From an uncultured Lachnospiraceae bacterium (GTDB lineage: Bacteria; Bacillota; Clostridia; Lachnospirales; Lachnospiraceae), in assembly GCA_947246015.1 (NCBI GenBank), contig CAMXQE010000028.1:1-49271 (forward strand): DNA of 49,271 nt, read 5' to 3'. The translations under genes and the position numbers were made by a program. The notes below the pieces were generated by a model. That model was not told the origin of the DNA and did not search any database. It worked only from the letters and a program-made list of their open reading frames with translations. Of this stretch, positions 1 to 7,017 are shown piece after piece; position 1 is the first letter of the stretch; every line of letters begins with the position of its first letter.

Positions 1-53
1 TTTTCCAAGAAAATCTTTTTCATTTTTCTCTTGACATATTACCAAATTGCTTT

Positions 54-539
54 CTAGGATTTACTATCCGCGTCTTCTAACATTTCCCTAAGTTGTTTTT
101 TTCCCCTGGAAAGTCTGGATTTGACAGTTCCTTCTTTTACTTTTAATACCTGTCCGATTTCCCTGATGGAAAGCTGGTCATAATAAAAAAGTATAATGAC
201 TTCCCGGTACACTACATCCAGCTTCATGACAACATCCCATAACTCATGGTATTCATCTTCAAAGACTGGCATTAATTCCTCCAGGTACTCTGAAATAAAA
301 GTTTTTTTTCTTTGATTATAAATTTTTCTTGCTTCGTTGGCTGTAATCTGCATAATCCATGCCTTAAACTTTTCAGCGTTTCTAAGTGTTCCGATATTTT
401 CATATGCCCGCAGTATCGCTTCGCTCACAGCATCTTCGGCATCCTGCTGGTTCTGCAGCATGCCGGCTGCAAGTCGGTACATATTCGGGCTGCATAATCT
501 GATTAGCTTACTGAATTGTTCTTTTTTTATCTCAGCCAC
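54..539 (-). CDS. ECF-type RNA polymerase sigma factor
   Basis: 161-residue sigma-70 family protein of ECF size. Region 2 spans about residues 5-75 (QQDAEDAVSEAILRAYENI, then KFKAWIMQITANEARK), and region 4 about 100-155 with the HTH (LSIREIGQVLKVKEGTVKSR). It would direct core polymerase to a stress or envelope regulon; the target is not predictable here. It is transcribed away from the BMC operon. A cognate anti-sigma gene would be expected just downstream; the first 23 bases could hold its beginning (MKKIFLE on the minus strand) but the window ends there. The start is preceded by an AGGAGATGAAAAG purine tract. The family call is firm, the role unknown. Confidence 0.93.
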   Translation of the reverse strand: MAEIKKEQFSKLIRLCSPNMYRLAAGMLQNQQDAEDAVSEAILRAYENIGTLRNAEKFKAWIMQITANEARKIYNQRKKTFISEYLEELMPVFEDEYHELWDVVMKLDVVYREVIILFYYDQLSIREIGQVLKVKEGTVKSRLSRGKKQLREMLEDADSKS

Positions 540-739
540 TTTTCATCTCCTCCTTTGTCTGCCGGCTTCTGCATATTAGATAAGGTATACGGAAAAAAAG
601 TTCCCTGATTACATGCCATCTTTTTGCACATCCAATTATAAGTGTTTTCCTGTCAGAAAAAAATATATATATGATTCCGGAGCAATGTTGTGTGAGTATG
701 CTTAAAAGATATGGAATATCTTTGTACACACAATTAAAA

Positions 740-804
740 CAACACAAAAACAAGTTGACCTATGTTGGATTTAGTGGTATTATAAAATCACAATCAACAC
801 AAAA
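740..804 (+). promoter_or_regulatory. Direct repeats flanking the BMC promoter, candidate DeoR operators
   Basis: CAACACAAAA occurs at 740-749 and again at 795-804, 55 bases apart (about five helical turns), one copy just upstream of the -35 and one just downstream of the -10. DeoR-family repressors often bind spaced direct repeats, and a DeoR gene ends this operon. Assignment as its operator is inference. Confidence 0.4.
755..783 (+). promoter_or_regulatory. Putative sigma-A promoter of the BMC operon
   Basis: TTGACC (755-760) and TATTAT (778-783) are separated by exactly 17 bases, about 70 bases before the first BMC start codon. No other comparable pair is visible in the 290-base gap between the sigma factor and the aldolase. 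Confidence 0.6.
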
Positions 805-851
805 CCAATAAAGTGCATATCACATAGAAATTGAAGGAGGAAAAGGGTATT

Positions 852-1655
852 ATGCAGAATGAGTATGAAATCAAGAAGGAAATGTGCGAAATCGGCAAGC
901 GCGTTTACAACCGCGGGATGGTAGCGTCCAACGACGGCAACTTTTCAGTAAAGCTGAATGACAATGAATTTTTGTGCACGCCTACAGGAGTGAGCAAAGG
1001 CTTCATGACACCGGAATATATCTGTAAAGTAGATGCGGAAGGGAAAGTAATTCAGGCGAACAAAGGCTTCCGTCCGTCTTCCGAAATCAAAATGCACATG
1101 AGGGTATATAAGGAAAGACCGGATGTGCGTTCCGTAGTACATGCCCATCCTTTGTATGCAACCAGTTTTGCTATTGCGGGAATCCCGCTGACCCAGCCGA
1201 TTATGCCGGAAGCGGTTATCGCTTTGGGATGTGTTCCGATTGCTGAGTACGGTACGCCTTCCACCGAGGAGATTCCGGATGCGGTTTCCAAATACCTGCA
1301 GTATTACGATGCCGTATTGTTGGAAAACCATGGGGCGCTGGCATATTCCGATTCCCTTCTGAATGCATACCACAAGATGGAATCTGTGGAGTTTTACGCA
1401 CGTCTGCTGTACCAGTCCAAGGTGCTTGGCGGTCCGAAGGAACTGTCACAGGCACAGGTAGAGAGATTGTATGAAATCAGAAGACAGTTCGGCATGACCG
1501 GAAAACATCCGGCAGATTTGTGCCCGAATAAAAAAGCAGGGAAACCGAGCTGCCATAGCTGCACTTCCTGTGGGACAGGCGCTGCAGGAGCAGGTGCGGA
1601 TGCAGATTTAGTAGCTTCCATCACAAAAAAGGTAATGGAACAGCTCGGATTATAG
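852..1655 (+). CDS. Class II aldolase (fuculose/rhamnulose-1-phosphate aldolase type), BMC cargo
   Basis: 267 residues. Zinc-dependent class II aldolase/adducin fold: the metal-binding VHAHP and the ENHGAL motif are present. In BMC loci such enzymes cleave L-fuculose- or L-rhamnulose-1-phosphate to dihydroxyacetone phosphate and L-lactaldehyde. The catalytic domain ends near residue 220. Then follows a cysteine-rich linker (Cys 224, 234, 237 and 240) and a C-terminal amphipathic helix (DADLVASITKKVMEQLGL) typical of BMC encapsulation peptides. The ATG at 852 is chosen because GGAGG lies at 836-840; a longer frame from a TTG at 831 would begin inside that ribosome binding site. It is the first gene of the operon. 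Substrate stereochemistry cannot be told from sequence alone. Confidence 0.92.
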   Translation: MQNEYEIKKEMCEIGKRVYNRGMVASNDGNFSVKLNDNEFLCTPTGVSKGFMTPEYICKVDAEGKVIQANKGFRPSSEIKMHMRVYKERPDVRSVVHAHPLYATSFAIAGIPLTQPIMPEAVIALGCVPIAEYGTPSTEEIPDAVSKYLQYYDAVLLENHGALAYSDSLLNAYHKMESVEFYARLLYQSKVLGGPKELSQAQVERLYEIRRQFGMTGKHPADLCPNKKAGKPSCHSCTSCGTGAAGAGADADLVASITKKVMEQLGL

Positions 1656-1670
1656 GAAACCGTTAAGCGG

Positions 1671-1697
1671 GTGCAAAAAAGCAGTGCGGAAATGAGG
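1671..1697 (-). repeat. Fragment of dispersed repeat family C
   Basis: The stretch GTGCAAAAAAGCAGTGCGG plus AAATGAGG closely matches the end of the longer copy at 29849-29945, and in both places it lies immediately before a gene start, its ATGAGG acting as Shine-Dalgarno sequence. Confidence 0.55.
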
Positions 1698-1703
1698 GCA
1701 GCC

Positions 1704-2204
1704 ATGGATGAGCAAATGATTCGCCGGATTGTGGAACAGACAGTGAAACAGGTGGAATATGCAGGTAAGCCGGAAAACCAGGTGTCAGCAGGGGGTTCCG
1801 TGACACTGGAACAGGCTAAGGAACTGGCGGCGCAGATAGAACGGAAAGCGGCCGAGATGGGATTTCCGGCCGTCATAGCGGTAGTGGACAGAGCGGCAAG
1901 GCCGGTGGCTGTTCACTGCATGGACGATGCTTATATTGCCAGTTTCGATATCGCGCTGAACAAGGCGTACACTTCGGCCGGACTGAAAATGTCCACGGCG
2001 GAACTTGGCAGGCTGAGTGCGCCGGGAGGGCCGCTGTACGGGATACAGAATACTAACGGAGGCAGGATTGTGATTTTCGGCGGCGGGGAAACGCTGGAAC
2101 GGGACGGCAGGATAGCGGGCGCTTTGGGTGTAAGCGGAGGAACGCTGGAACAGGATACGGCACTGGCTGCTTATGGAAAAGAAGTATTCGGACAAATAGT
2201 ATAG
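1704..2204 (+). CDS. GlcG/HbpS (PduO C-terminal)-like protein with encapsulation peptide
   Basis: 166 residues from ATG 1704. The N-terminal helix (MDEQMIRRIVEQTVKQVEY) resembles a BMC encapsulation peptide and is followed by a linker, then a GlcG/HbpS (DUF336) domain from about residue 35 (LEQAKELAAQIERKAAEMG, then VIAVVDRAARPVAVHCMDDA, and the glycine-rich GGRIVIFGGGE segment). This fold is the C-terminal domain of PduO, which binds heme or a flavin/cobalamin-type ligand in some members. The GTG at 1671 would add residues encoded by a repeat fragment, so the internal ATG with GAGGG just upstream is preferred. It lies between the aldolase and the aldehyde dehydrogenase, and its helix implies lumenal location. 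Its function inside the shell is unknown. Confidence 0.85.
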   Translation: MDEQMIRRIVEQTVKQVEYAGKPENQVSAGGSVTLEQAKELAAQIERKAAEMGFPAVIAVVDRAARPVAVHCMDDAYIASFDIALNKAYTSAGLKMSTAELGRLSAPGGPLYGIQNTNGGRIVIFGGGETLERDGRIAGALGVSGGTLEQDTALAAYGKEVFGQIV

Positions 2205-2240
2205 AAATATAGATGAAAGTATTGGGAAAGGGATGAGAAC

Positions 2241-3629
2241 GTGGCAGTAAGTGAACAGCTGGTGCAGGACGTGGTGAAGGAAGTGGTTGCCAGACTGAAA
2301 ATAGATGCAGAACCGGGCGGAAGCCGGGGGGTATTCAGTGATATGAATACGGCAATCGAAGCAGCGAAGCAGGCACAGAAAAAAGTACAGGCCATGTCCA
2401 TGGACCAAAGGGAAAAGATAATTACTATTATCAGAAGGAAGACAAAGGAAAATGCCGAAATCCTTGCACGTATGGGTGTGCAGGAGACCGGGATGGGCAA
2501 TGTGGGGCATAAGATACTGAAACACCATCTGGTGGCGGAGCGGACGCCCGGTACGGAAGACATCACGACCACTGCATGGTCGGGCGACAGAGGACTGACG
2601 CTGGTGGAAATGGGGCCTTTCGGGGTGATTGGGGCTATTACCCCGTGTACGAATCCCTCGGAAACTGTTATATGCAATACCATCGGTATGCTGGCAGGCG
2701 GCAATACGGTAGTGTTCAACCCCCATCCGGCGGCTATTAAGACTTCGATATTTGCCATCAATATGATGAATGAGGCTTCCATAGAGGCAGGAGGGCCGGA
2801 AGTGATTGCCTGCACGGTGGAAAAGCCTACTTTGGAAACCAGCAGCATTATGATGAAACATAAAGATATTTCCCTGCTGGTGGCAACCGGAGGGCCGGGT
2901 GTAGTGACAGCGGTGCTTTCTTCCGGCAAGCGGGGCATCGGAGCGGGAGCGGGCAACCCTCCGGCGCTGGTGGATGAGACGGCGGATGTGCGGAAAGCGG
3001 CGGAGGATATTGTAAACGGCTGTACATTCGATAATAATCTCCCCTGCATTGCGGAGAAAGAAATCGTAGCGGTGGACAGCGTGGCCGACGAACTGATGCA
3101 CTACATGGTGAACGAACAGGGCTGTTACCGGATTAATAAAGAAGAGCAGGAGAAGCTCACGGGTGTGGTTCTGACACCGAAGGGACTGAACCGGAAATGC
3201 GTGGGAAGAAGCGCGAAGGTACTGCTCGGCATGATAGGAATTGATGTACCGGACAACATCCGCTGCATTGTGTTTGAAGGGGAGAAAGAACACCCCCTGA
3301 TTTCCGAAGAGCTGATGATGCCGATTCTCGGAGTGGTAAGGGCAAAGGATTTTGACGACGCGGTAGAGAAAGCGGTCTGGCTGGAACACGGCAACCGTCA
3401 TTCCGCACACATCCATTCCAAGAACGTGGATAACATTACAAAATATGCGAAAGCCATTGATACGGCAATTCTCGTGAAAAATGCCCCGTCCTATGCAGCG
3501 TTGGGATTTGGCGGCGAAGGCTACTGTACTTTTACCATTGCCAGCAGAACGGGAGAAGGACTGACCAGCGCCAGTGCATTTACGAAGAGAAGACGCTGCG
3601 TCATGTCAGACAGTCTCTGCATCCGGTAG
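2241..3629 (+). CDS. pduP: CoA-acylating aldehyde dehydrogenase (PduP/EutE type)
   Basis: 462 residues, GTG start with AAAGGGA upstream. The first 20 residues (VSEQLVQDVVKEVVARL) form the classic N-terminal encapsulation helix of PduP, followed by a linker and the dehydrogenase domain. Visible are PFGVIGAITPCTNPSETV, the nucleotide-binding TGGPGVV region and the catalytic cysteine in FDNNLPCIAEKE. It oxidises an aldehyde (here probably lactaldehyde, or propionaldehyde if a dehydratase is supplied elsewhere) with NAD+ and CoA to the acyl-CoA used by PduL. Length fits the family. Substrate is inferred from the adjacent aldolase. Confidence 0.94.
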   Translation: MAVSEQLVQDVVKEVVARLKIDAEPGGSRGVFSDMNTAIEAAKQAQKKVQAMSMDQREKIITIIRRKTKENAEILARMGVQETGMGNVGHKILKHHLVAERTPGTEDITTTAWSGDRGLTLVEMGPFGVIGAITPCTNPSETVICNTIGMLAGGNTVVFNPHPAAIKTSIFAINMMNEASIEAGGPEVIACTVEKPTLETSSIMMKHKDISLLVATGGPGVVTAVLSSGKRGIGAGAGNPPALVDETADVRKAAEDIVNGCTFDNNLPCIAEKEIVAVDSVADELMHYMVNEQGCYRINKEEQEKLTGVVLTPKGLNRKCVGRSAKVLLGMIGIDVPDNIRCIVFEGEKEHPLISEELMMPILGVVRAKDFDDAVEKAVWLEHGNRHSAHIHSKNVDNITKYAKAIDTAILVKNAPSYAALGFGGEGYCTFTIASRTGEGLTSASAFTKRRRCVMSDSLCIR

Positions 3630-3722
3630 AAGCAGCGCCGGAAAGACCGGAAGGAAAAAAAGAAACGGGACAGGAAAAAAGAAATACAGAGAAAATAGAA
3701 ATAAAGGGAAAAGGAGGCAGTT

Positions 3723-4940
3723 ATGGGTAACATAAATACAGTCGATGTGGAAGCCGTAGTGAAACAGGTGCTCGAAAGCATGATGGACCGCGGCATGACA
3801 GCAGGAACATCCGCAGCATCAGGCGCACAGGGACCGATACCGAAGACGGCAAGGGTAGCCATGCTGACCGCATTGGAAAAATATGAAGTGAAGGAATTTC
3901 CGATTCCCGAAGTAGGGGACGGGGATATTCTGGTAAAAGTAGAGGGATGCGGCATCTGCGGAACCGACGCCCACGAGTTTAAGAAAGACCCCTTCGGCCT
4001 GATACCGGTAGCGCTCGGACACGAGGGAACCGGTGAAATCGTGAAAATGGGCAAAAACGTAAAGACCGACAGTGCGGGAAAACCTTTGAAGCTGGGGGAC
4101 AAAGTCGTTACCTGTATGATTTTCAAGGACAATCCGGATATTACCATGTTCGACCTGAATAAGCAGAATGTAGGAGGCGCCGATGTGTACGGGCTTCTTC
4201 CCGATGACGACATACATCTGAACGGATGGTTTTCCGATTACATACTGATACGGGAGGGTTCCACGGTATTCAATGTCAGCGACCTGGATTTGAAATCAAG
4301 GATTCTGATAGAGCCGTGCGCGGTATTGATTCACGCGGTAGAACGTGCAAAATCCACGGGAATCCTCCGGTTCAACAGCAGGGTGGTAGTACAGGGATGC
4401 GGCCCGATTGGATTAATCTGCATTGCAGTACTGCGCACAATGGGAATCGAAAACATTGTCGCAGTGGACGGAGAGCAGAAACGTCTTGATTTTGCAAAAG
4501 AGATGGGAGCAGGAAAGTCCGTAAGCTTTAAGGAGCACAAGGGAATCGAGGCACTGACGAAAGCGGTAGAGGGTGCGTTCGGCGGATATCCGGCAGATTT
4601 TGCATTCCAGTGTACAGGAGCTCCGGCGGCACATTCCAATATTTATAAATTTATCCGCAACGGCGGCGGATTGTGTGAACTCGGCTTTTTCATTAATAAC
4701 GGGGATGCGACTATCAACCCGCATTTGGATATCTGTTCCAAGGAACTGACGATTGTAGGTTCCTGGGTATATACCCTCAGGGATTATGCAACTACGTTCG
4801 ACTTCCTCAAACGGGCAAAAGGAATCGGCCTTCCGATGGATAAACTGATTACCCATGAATTCCCGTTAGAGCAGATTAACGAAGCGCATGTGACGAACCT
4901 GAAGATGGAAGGGCTGAAAATAGCAATTATCAATCAGTAA
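3723..4940 (+). CDS. Zinc-type (MDR) alcohol dehydrogenase, BMC cargo
   Basis: 405 residues, strong GGAGG at 3714-3718. The N-terminal helix (VDVEAVVKQVLESMMDRG) is a probable encapsulation peptide, followed by a Gly/Ala/Ser-rich linker. The medium-chain dehydrogenase domain starts about residue 40: catalytic zinc ligands in GCGICGTDAHE and GHEGTGE, and a Rossmann GCGPIGL motif. The usual four-cysteine structural zinc loop is missing; that segment reads CMIFKDNPDITMFDLNKQ. It should reduce the aldehyde to the alcohol (lactaldehyde to 1,2-propanediol is the likely reaction), regenerating NAD+ for the neighbouring dehydrogenase within the shell. Confidence 0.92.
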   Translation: MGNINTVDVEAVVKQVLESMMDRGMTAGTSAASGAQGPIPKTARVAMLTALEKYEVKEFPIPEVGDGDILVKVEGCGICGTDAHEFKKDPFGLIPVALGHEGTGEIVKMGKNVKTDSAGKPLKLGDKVVTCMIFKDNPDITMFDLNKQNVGGADVYGLLPDDDIHLNGWFSDYILIREGSTVFNVSDLDLKSRILIEPCAVLIHAVERAKSTGILRFNSRVVVQGCGPIGLICIAVLRTMGIENIVAVDGEQKRLDFAKEMGAGKSVSFKEHKGIEALTKAVEGAFGGYPADFAFQCTGAPAAHSNIYKFIRNGGGLCELGFFINNGDATINPHLDICSKELTIVGSWVYTLRDYATTFDFLKRAKGIGLPMDKLITHEFPLEQINEAHVTNLKMEGLKIAIINQ

Positions 4941-5006
4941 AATCAGCAGATACACTGACTGCCGGTAAGAGCGGAAAAGGCAGAATAAGAAGATGGAGTG
5001 AAAGGT

Positions 5007-5321
5007 ATGGGAAAAGCAGTAGGAATCATAGAAGTATATGGGCTGGCAACGGCATTTGCGGCAGCGGACGCAGGATGTAAAGCCGCTAACGTGACCATAG
5101 AGAATTTTGACAAAAACAAACCGGCCAATGCCGATGCGCTTCCCGTGCCGCTTATCGTCATGATAAAATTCCGCGGAACCGTATCAGACGTAAGGGCGGC
5201 AGTAGAGGCTGCGAAACAAAGAGCCGGGGAACTGGCGGGAGTAGTAGCCACCCATGAAATCGCAAGCCCGGAAGAAGATACGGAAAAGATGCTGAAGCTG
5301 AGCGGTATGGATAAGAAATAA
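5007..5321 (+). CDS. BMC-H shell protein with a long internal loop
   Basis: 104 residues, single BMC domain (KAVGIIEVYGLATAFAAADAG at the N-terminus, RGTVSDVRAAVEAAKQRAG near the middle). Compared with PduA-type proteins it carries a longer loop (ENFDKNKPANADALPVPL, about residues 36-53) where the pore-lining KIGSG motif normally lies, so the central pore should differ. It should form hexameric shell tiles. GGAG at 4995-4998 selects ATG 5007 over the in-frame GTG nine bases earlier. First of four consecutive shell genes. Confidence 0.9.
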   Translation: MGKAVGIIEVYGLATAFAAADAGCKAANVTIENFDKNKPANADALPVPLIVMIKFRGTVSDVRAAVEAAKQRAGELAGVVATHEIASPEEDTEKMLKLSGMDKK

Positions 5322-5342
5322 AGTAATTAGGAAATGAAGCAG

Positions 5343-5373
5343 TTCTAAGGCTGCAAAGGACGCAGCCTTAGAA
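5343..5373 (+). other. 12-bp stem hairpin between shell genes
   Basis: TTCTAAGGCTGC (5343-5354) pairs perfectly with GCAGCCTTAGAA (5362-5373) around a 7-base loop. No T-tract follows, so it looks like an mRNA processing or stability element and not a terminator. Confidence 0.6.
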
Positions 5374-5451
5374 TAACTAAATCATTGCCGAATGAGTTAC
5401 AGGGTGAAAGGTTTATGGTATAATTGATTATAAAACCAGCCCCCCAAAACA

Positions 5452-5697
5452 GCAGAAGCCCGTACAGACCCCAGAAAACTTACGGATGCGAAGCAAACGG
5501 AAGTTCTTCTGCCGACAAGGGTCTGGAAGGGCGGATGCGGAACTGGAACAAAAGCGGAACTGGAATAATAAAAAACAGCAGAAGCCCGTACAGTGCCCAG
5601 AGGAATTTATGGCGGCGGAGCAGACAGAAATTTCTCTGCCGGCCAGGCACTGGAAGGGCGGATGCGGAACTGGAATAAAAGCGGAACTGGAATAGGA
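5452..5697 (+). repeat. Family D palindromic repeat, two tandem units, upstream of a shell gene
   Basis: Units at 5452-5538 and 5578-5665 each fold into a long hairpin: CAGACCC/GGGTCTG in unit 1 and CAGTGCC/GGCACTG in unit 2, with further inner pairing (CAGAA/TTCTG; CAGAG/CTCTG). They are joined by a linker with two copies of GCGGAACTGGAA, and the second linker runs directly into the AGGAGG of the next shell gene. The 383-base gap 5322-5704 holds only this array and the hairpin at 5343. The same element lies before trpD (28587-28817). Confidence 0.85.
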
Positions 5698-5704
5698 GGA
5701 CAAA

Positions 5705-5980
5705 ATGGCACAGTTAGCATTGGGAATGATAGAAACGAGAGGACTTACGGCGGCTATTGAGGCAGCGGATGCCATGATAAAGTCGGCGGAGGTGACATTG
5801 ATAGGAACCGAGAAGATTGGCTCCGGCCTGGTAACGGTTATGGTGCGCGGCGATGTGGGTGCAGTGAAAGCAGCAGTGGAGGCCGGAAGCGTAAGAGCGG
5901 CCAGCCTTGGTGAACTGGTGGCTACTCATGTGATACCGAGACCTCACAGCGATGTGGAAAAGATTCTGCCCCTGATTTAA
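5705..5980 (+). CDS. BMC-H shell hexamer protein, PduA/PduJ/EutM type
   Basis: 91 residues, canonical single BMC domain: [20 protein letters not shown] at the N-terminus, pore motif EKIGSGLV, then [17 protein letters not shown] and THVIPRPH. Such proteins form the hexagonal facets and the polar central pore that passes diols and aldehydes. AGGAGG lies 6 bases upstream. It is very close to the shell domain at 6566-6844, indicating a recent duplication or selection for two near-identical main tiles. Confidence 0.96.
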   Translation: MAQLALGMIETRGLTAAIEAADAMIKSAEVTLIGTEKIGSGLVTVMVRGDVGAVKAAVEAGSVRAASLGELVATHVIPRPHSDVEKILPLI

Positions 5981-6039
5981 AGCAGGCAGGCGATAGGAGT
6001 CCGGTCAGGTCAGGCCGGTGCAGATTTTAAGACAAACGG

Positions 6040-6055
6040 CTGCCCGGCCGGGCAG
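6040..6055. other. 16-bp perfect palindrome before a shell gene
   Basis: CTGCCCGGCCGGGCAG is self-complementary with no loop, 24 bases before the third shell gene. Possible RNA processing hairpin; purpose unknown. Confidence 0.4.
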
Positions 6056-6079
6056 GACTTTAAATTAGGAGAAGAAATC

Positions 6080-6397
6080 ATGGGAAATGCATATGGATTC
6101 TTTGAGATTCCGAGTACAACGGCAGCAATCAGCGCCCTCGATATCATGTGTAAAACGGCGAATGTGGAGTTTGTCACATGGGAGAAGAAACTGGGCGGCA
6201 GATTGGTTACGGTTATCATACGGGGAGATGTATCGGATGTGAAACAGGCGATAGAGGCTGCTTCGCAGAAAGCAATTAAAAAACCGGCGGCCACGGTGGT
6301 AATTGCCAATCCCCATGAAGAAGTCATTAAATTGGTGAAGAAAAGCGCCAGCCGGCTGACGAACATATCAACGGCATGGAACGATGAAATGGAGTAG
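6080..6397 (+). CDS. BMC-H shell protein, divergent
   Basis: 105 residues with one BMC domain: AYGFFEIPSTTAAISALDIM, then WEKKLGGRLVTVIIRGDVSDVKQAIEAA and VVIANPHEEVIKLV. The pore loop KKLGGR carries more positive charge than KIGSG of the major tiles, so a different cargo may pass. The C-terminal tail after residue 88 (LVKKSASRLTNISTAWNDE) extends beyond the core domain. GGAG is placed at 6067-6070. The stop is 3 bases before the next start, so the two are coupled. Confidence 0.9.
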   Translation: MGNAYGFFEIPSTTAAISALDIMCKTANVEFVTWEKKLGGRLVTVIIRGDVSDVKQAIEAASQKAIKKPAATVVIANPHEEVIKLVKKSASRLTNISTAWNDEME

Positions 6398-6400
6398 CGT

Positions 6401-6844
6401 ATGGCGGAACAGAAAAAGGCGGTAAGGAAAACTCCGGCGAAAGCCGAAGCGAATAAATCCCAAAAAGAGACGGCTGTGAAAGAAGAGGCAGCCGCAAAGG
6501 AAACGGTCCAACAGGAAGCAGTTGAAAGAGAAACAATGATAACAGAGCCAAAGGAGGAGAAAAAGATGGCACAGGAAGCATTAGGAATGATTGAAACAAG
6601 AGGTTTGGTAGCATCGATTGAGGCAGCAGATGCAATGTTAAAGGCTGCAAACGTAACATTGGTCGGAACGGAAAAAATAGGTTCCGGTTTGGTAAGCGTT
6701 ATGGTACGCGGTGATGTAGGGGCGGTAAACGCAGCGGTAGAAGCCGGAAGCGCCAGTGCATCCAGACTGGGTGAATTAGTGGCTACACATGTCATTCCCA
6801 GACCTCATACGGACGTTGAGAAGATTCTTCCCGTTTTAAAATAA
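6401..6844 (+). CDS. BMC-H shell protein with a charged N-terminal extension and an internal start
   Basis: The frame from ATG 6401 gives 147 residues: a 55-residue Lys/Glu/Ala-rich, probably disordered or helical extension, then a complete PduA-type BMC domain (residues 56-147, [17 protein letters not shown] and HVIPRPH). The domain has its own start at ATG 6566 with an excellent AAAGGAGG (6550-6557), so a 92-residue short form is likely made too. The upstream ATG also has GGAG at 6391-6394. Two forms from one gene would parallel PduB/PduB', where the long form's extension links shell to cargo. Which form dominates is not decidable from sequence. Confidence 0.9.
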   Translation: MAEQKKAVRKTPAKAEANKSQKETAVKEEAAAKETVQQEAVERETMITEPKEEKKMAQEALGMIETRGLVASIEAADAMLKAANVTLVGTEKIGSGLVSVMVRGDVGAVNAAVEAGSASASRLGELVATHVIPRPHTDVEKILPVLK

Positions 6845-6880
6845 ACGTTTGATATCGGATAGAATGGGAGAAGGAAGGCT

Positions 6881-6913
6881 GGGCGGGCAATAGCCCGCCC
6901 TTATGTCTTTTTT
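6881..6913 (+). terminator. Terminator-like hairpin inside the BMC operon
   Basis: GGGCGGGC (6881-6888) and GCCCGCCC (6893-6900) form a perfect 8-bp GC stem with an AATA loop, followed by TTATGTCTTTTTT. It sits after the four shell genes and before pduL. Readthrough would give less mRNA for the minor components downstream. Confidence 0.7.
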
Positions 6914-6985
6914 GCACAGGGGCGCACATGGAAGTCGGCCGCTATGCGGTATGCACTCCGCGCAGCGGGCAGGGGAATTATCTTT
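6911..6985 (+). repeat. Dispersed repeat family B, copy 1 (divergent)
   Basis: Shares the TTTGCACAGGGGCGCAC start, an inner GC hairpin (GGCCGCTATGCGG), and the CGCGCAGCGGGCAGGGGA end with copies at 12401, 19303, 26343 and 36908. It lies between the terminator-like hairpin and the pduL ribosome binding site. Confidence 0.6.
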
Positions 6986-7017
6986 CCTGCCCGGTTCGGA
7001 ATGTTTGGAGGGAATGG

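Noticed and set aside
831..851. TTG start for the aldolase
   Set aside because: The codon lies within the ribosome binding site of the ATG at 852.
1785..3416. 543-codon minus-strand frame opposite the aldehyde dehydrogenase
   Set aside because: Shadow of two clear plus-strand BMC genes; composition (many Arg, His, Cys, Ser) is that of an antisense frame.
5424..5695. Overlapping frames of 69-84 codons before the shell gene
   Set aside because: They are the translation of family D tandem repeats; the similarity between the encoded peptides is due to the DNA repeat.
5452..5697. CRISPR array
   Set aside because: Units are palindromes of ~90 bases that vary in their stems, only two per site, with no unique spacers and no cas genes.
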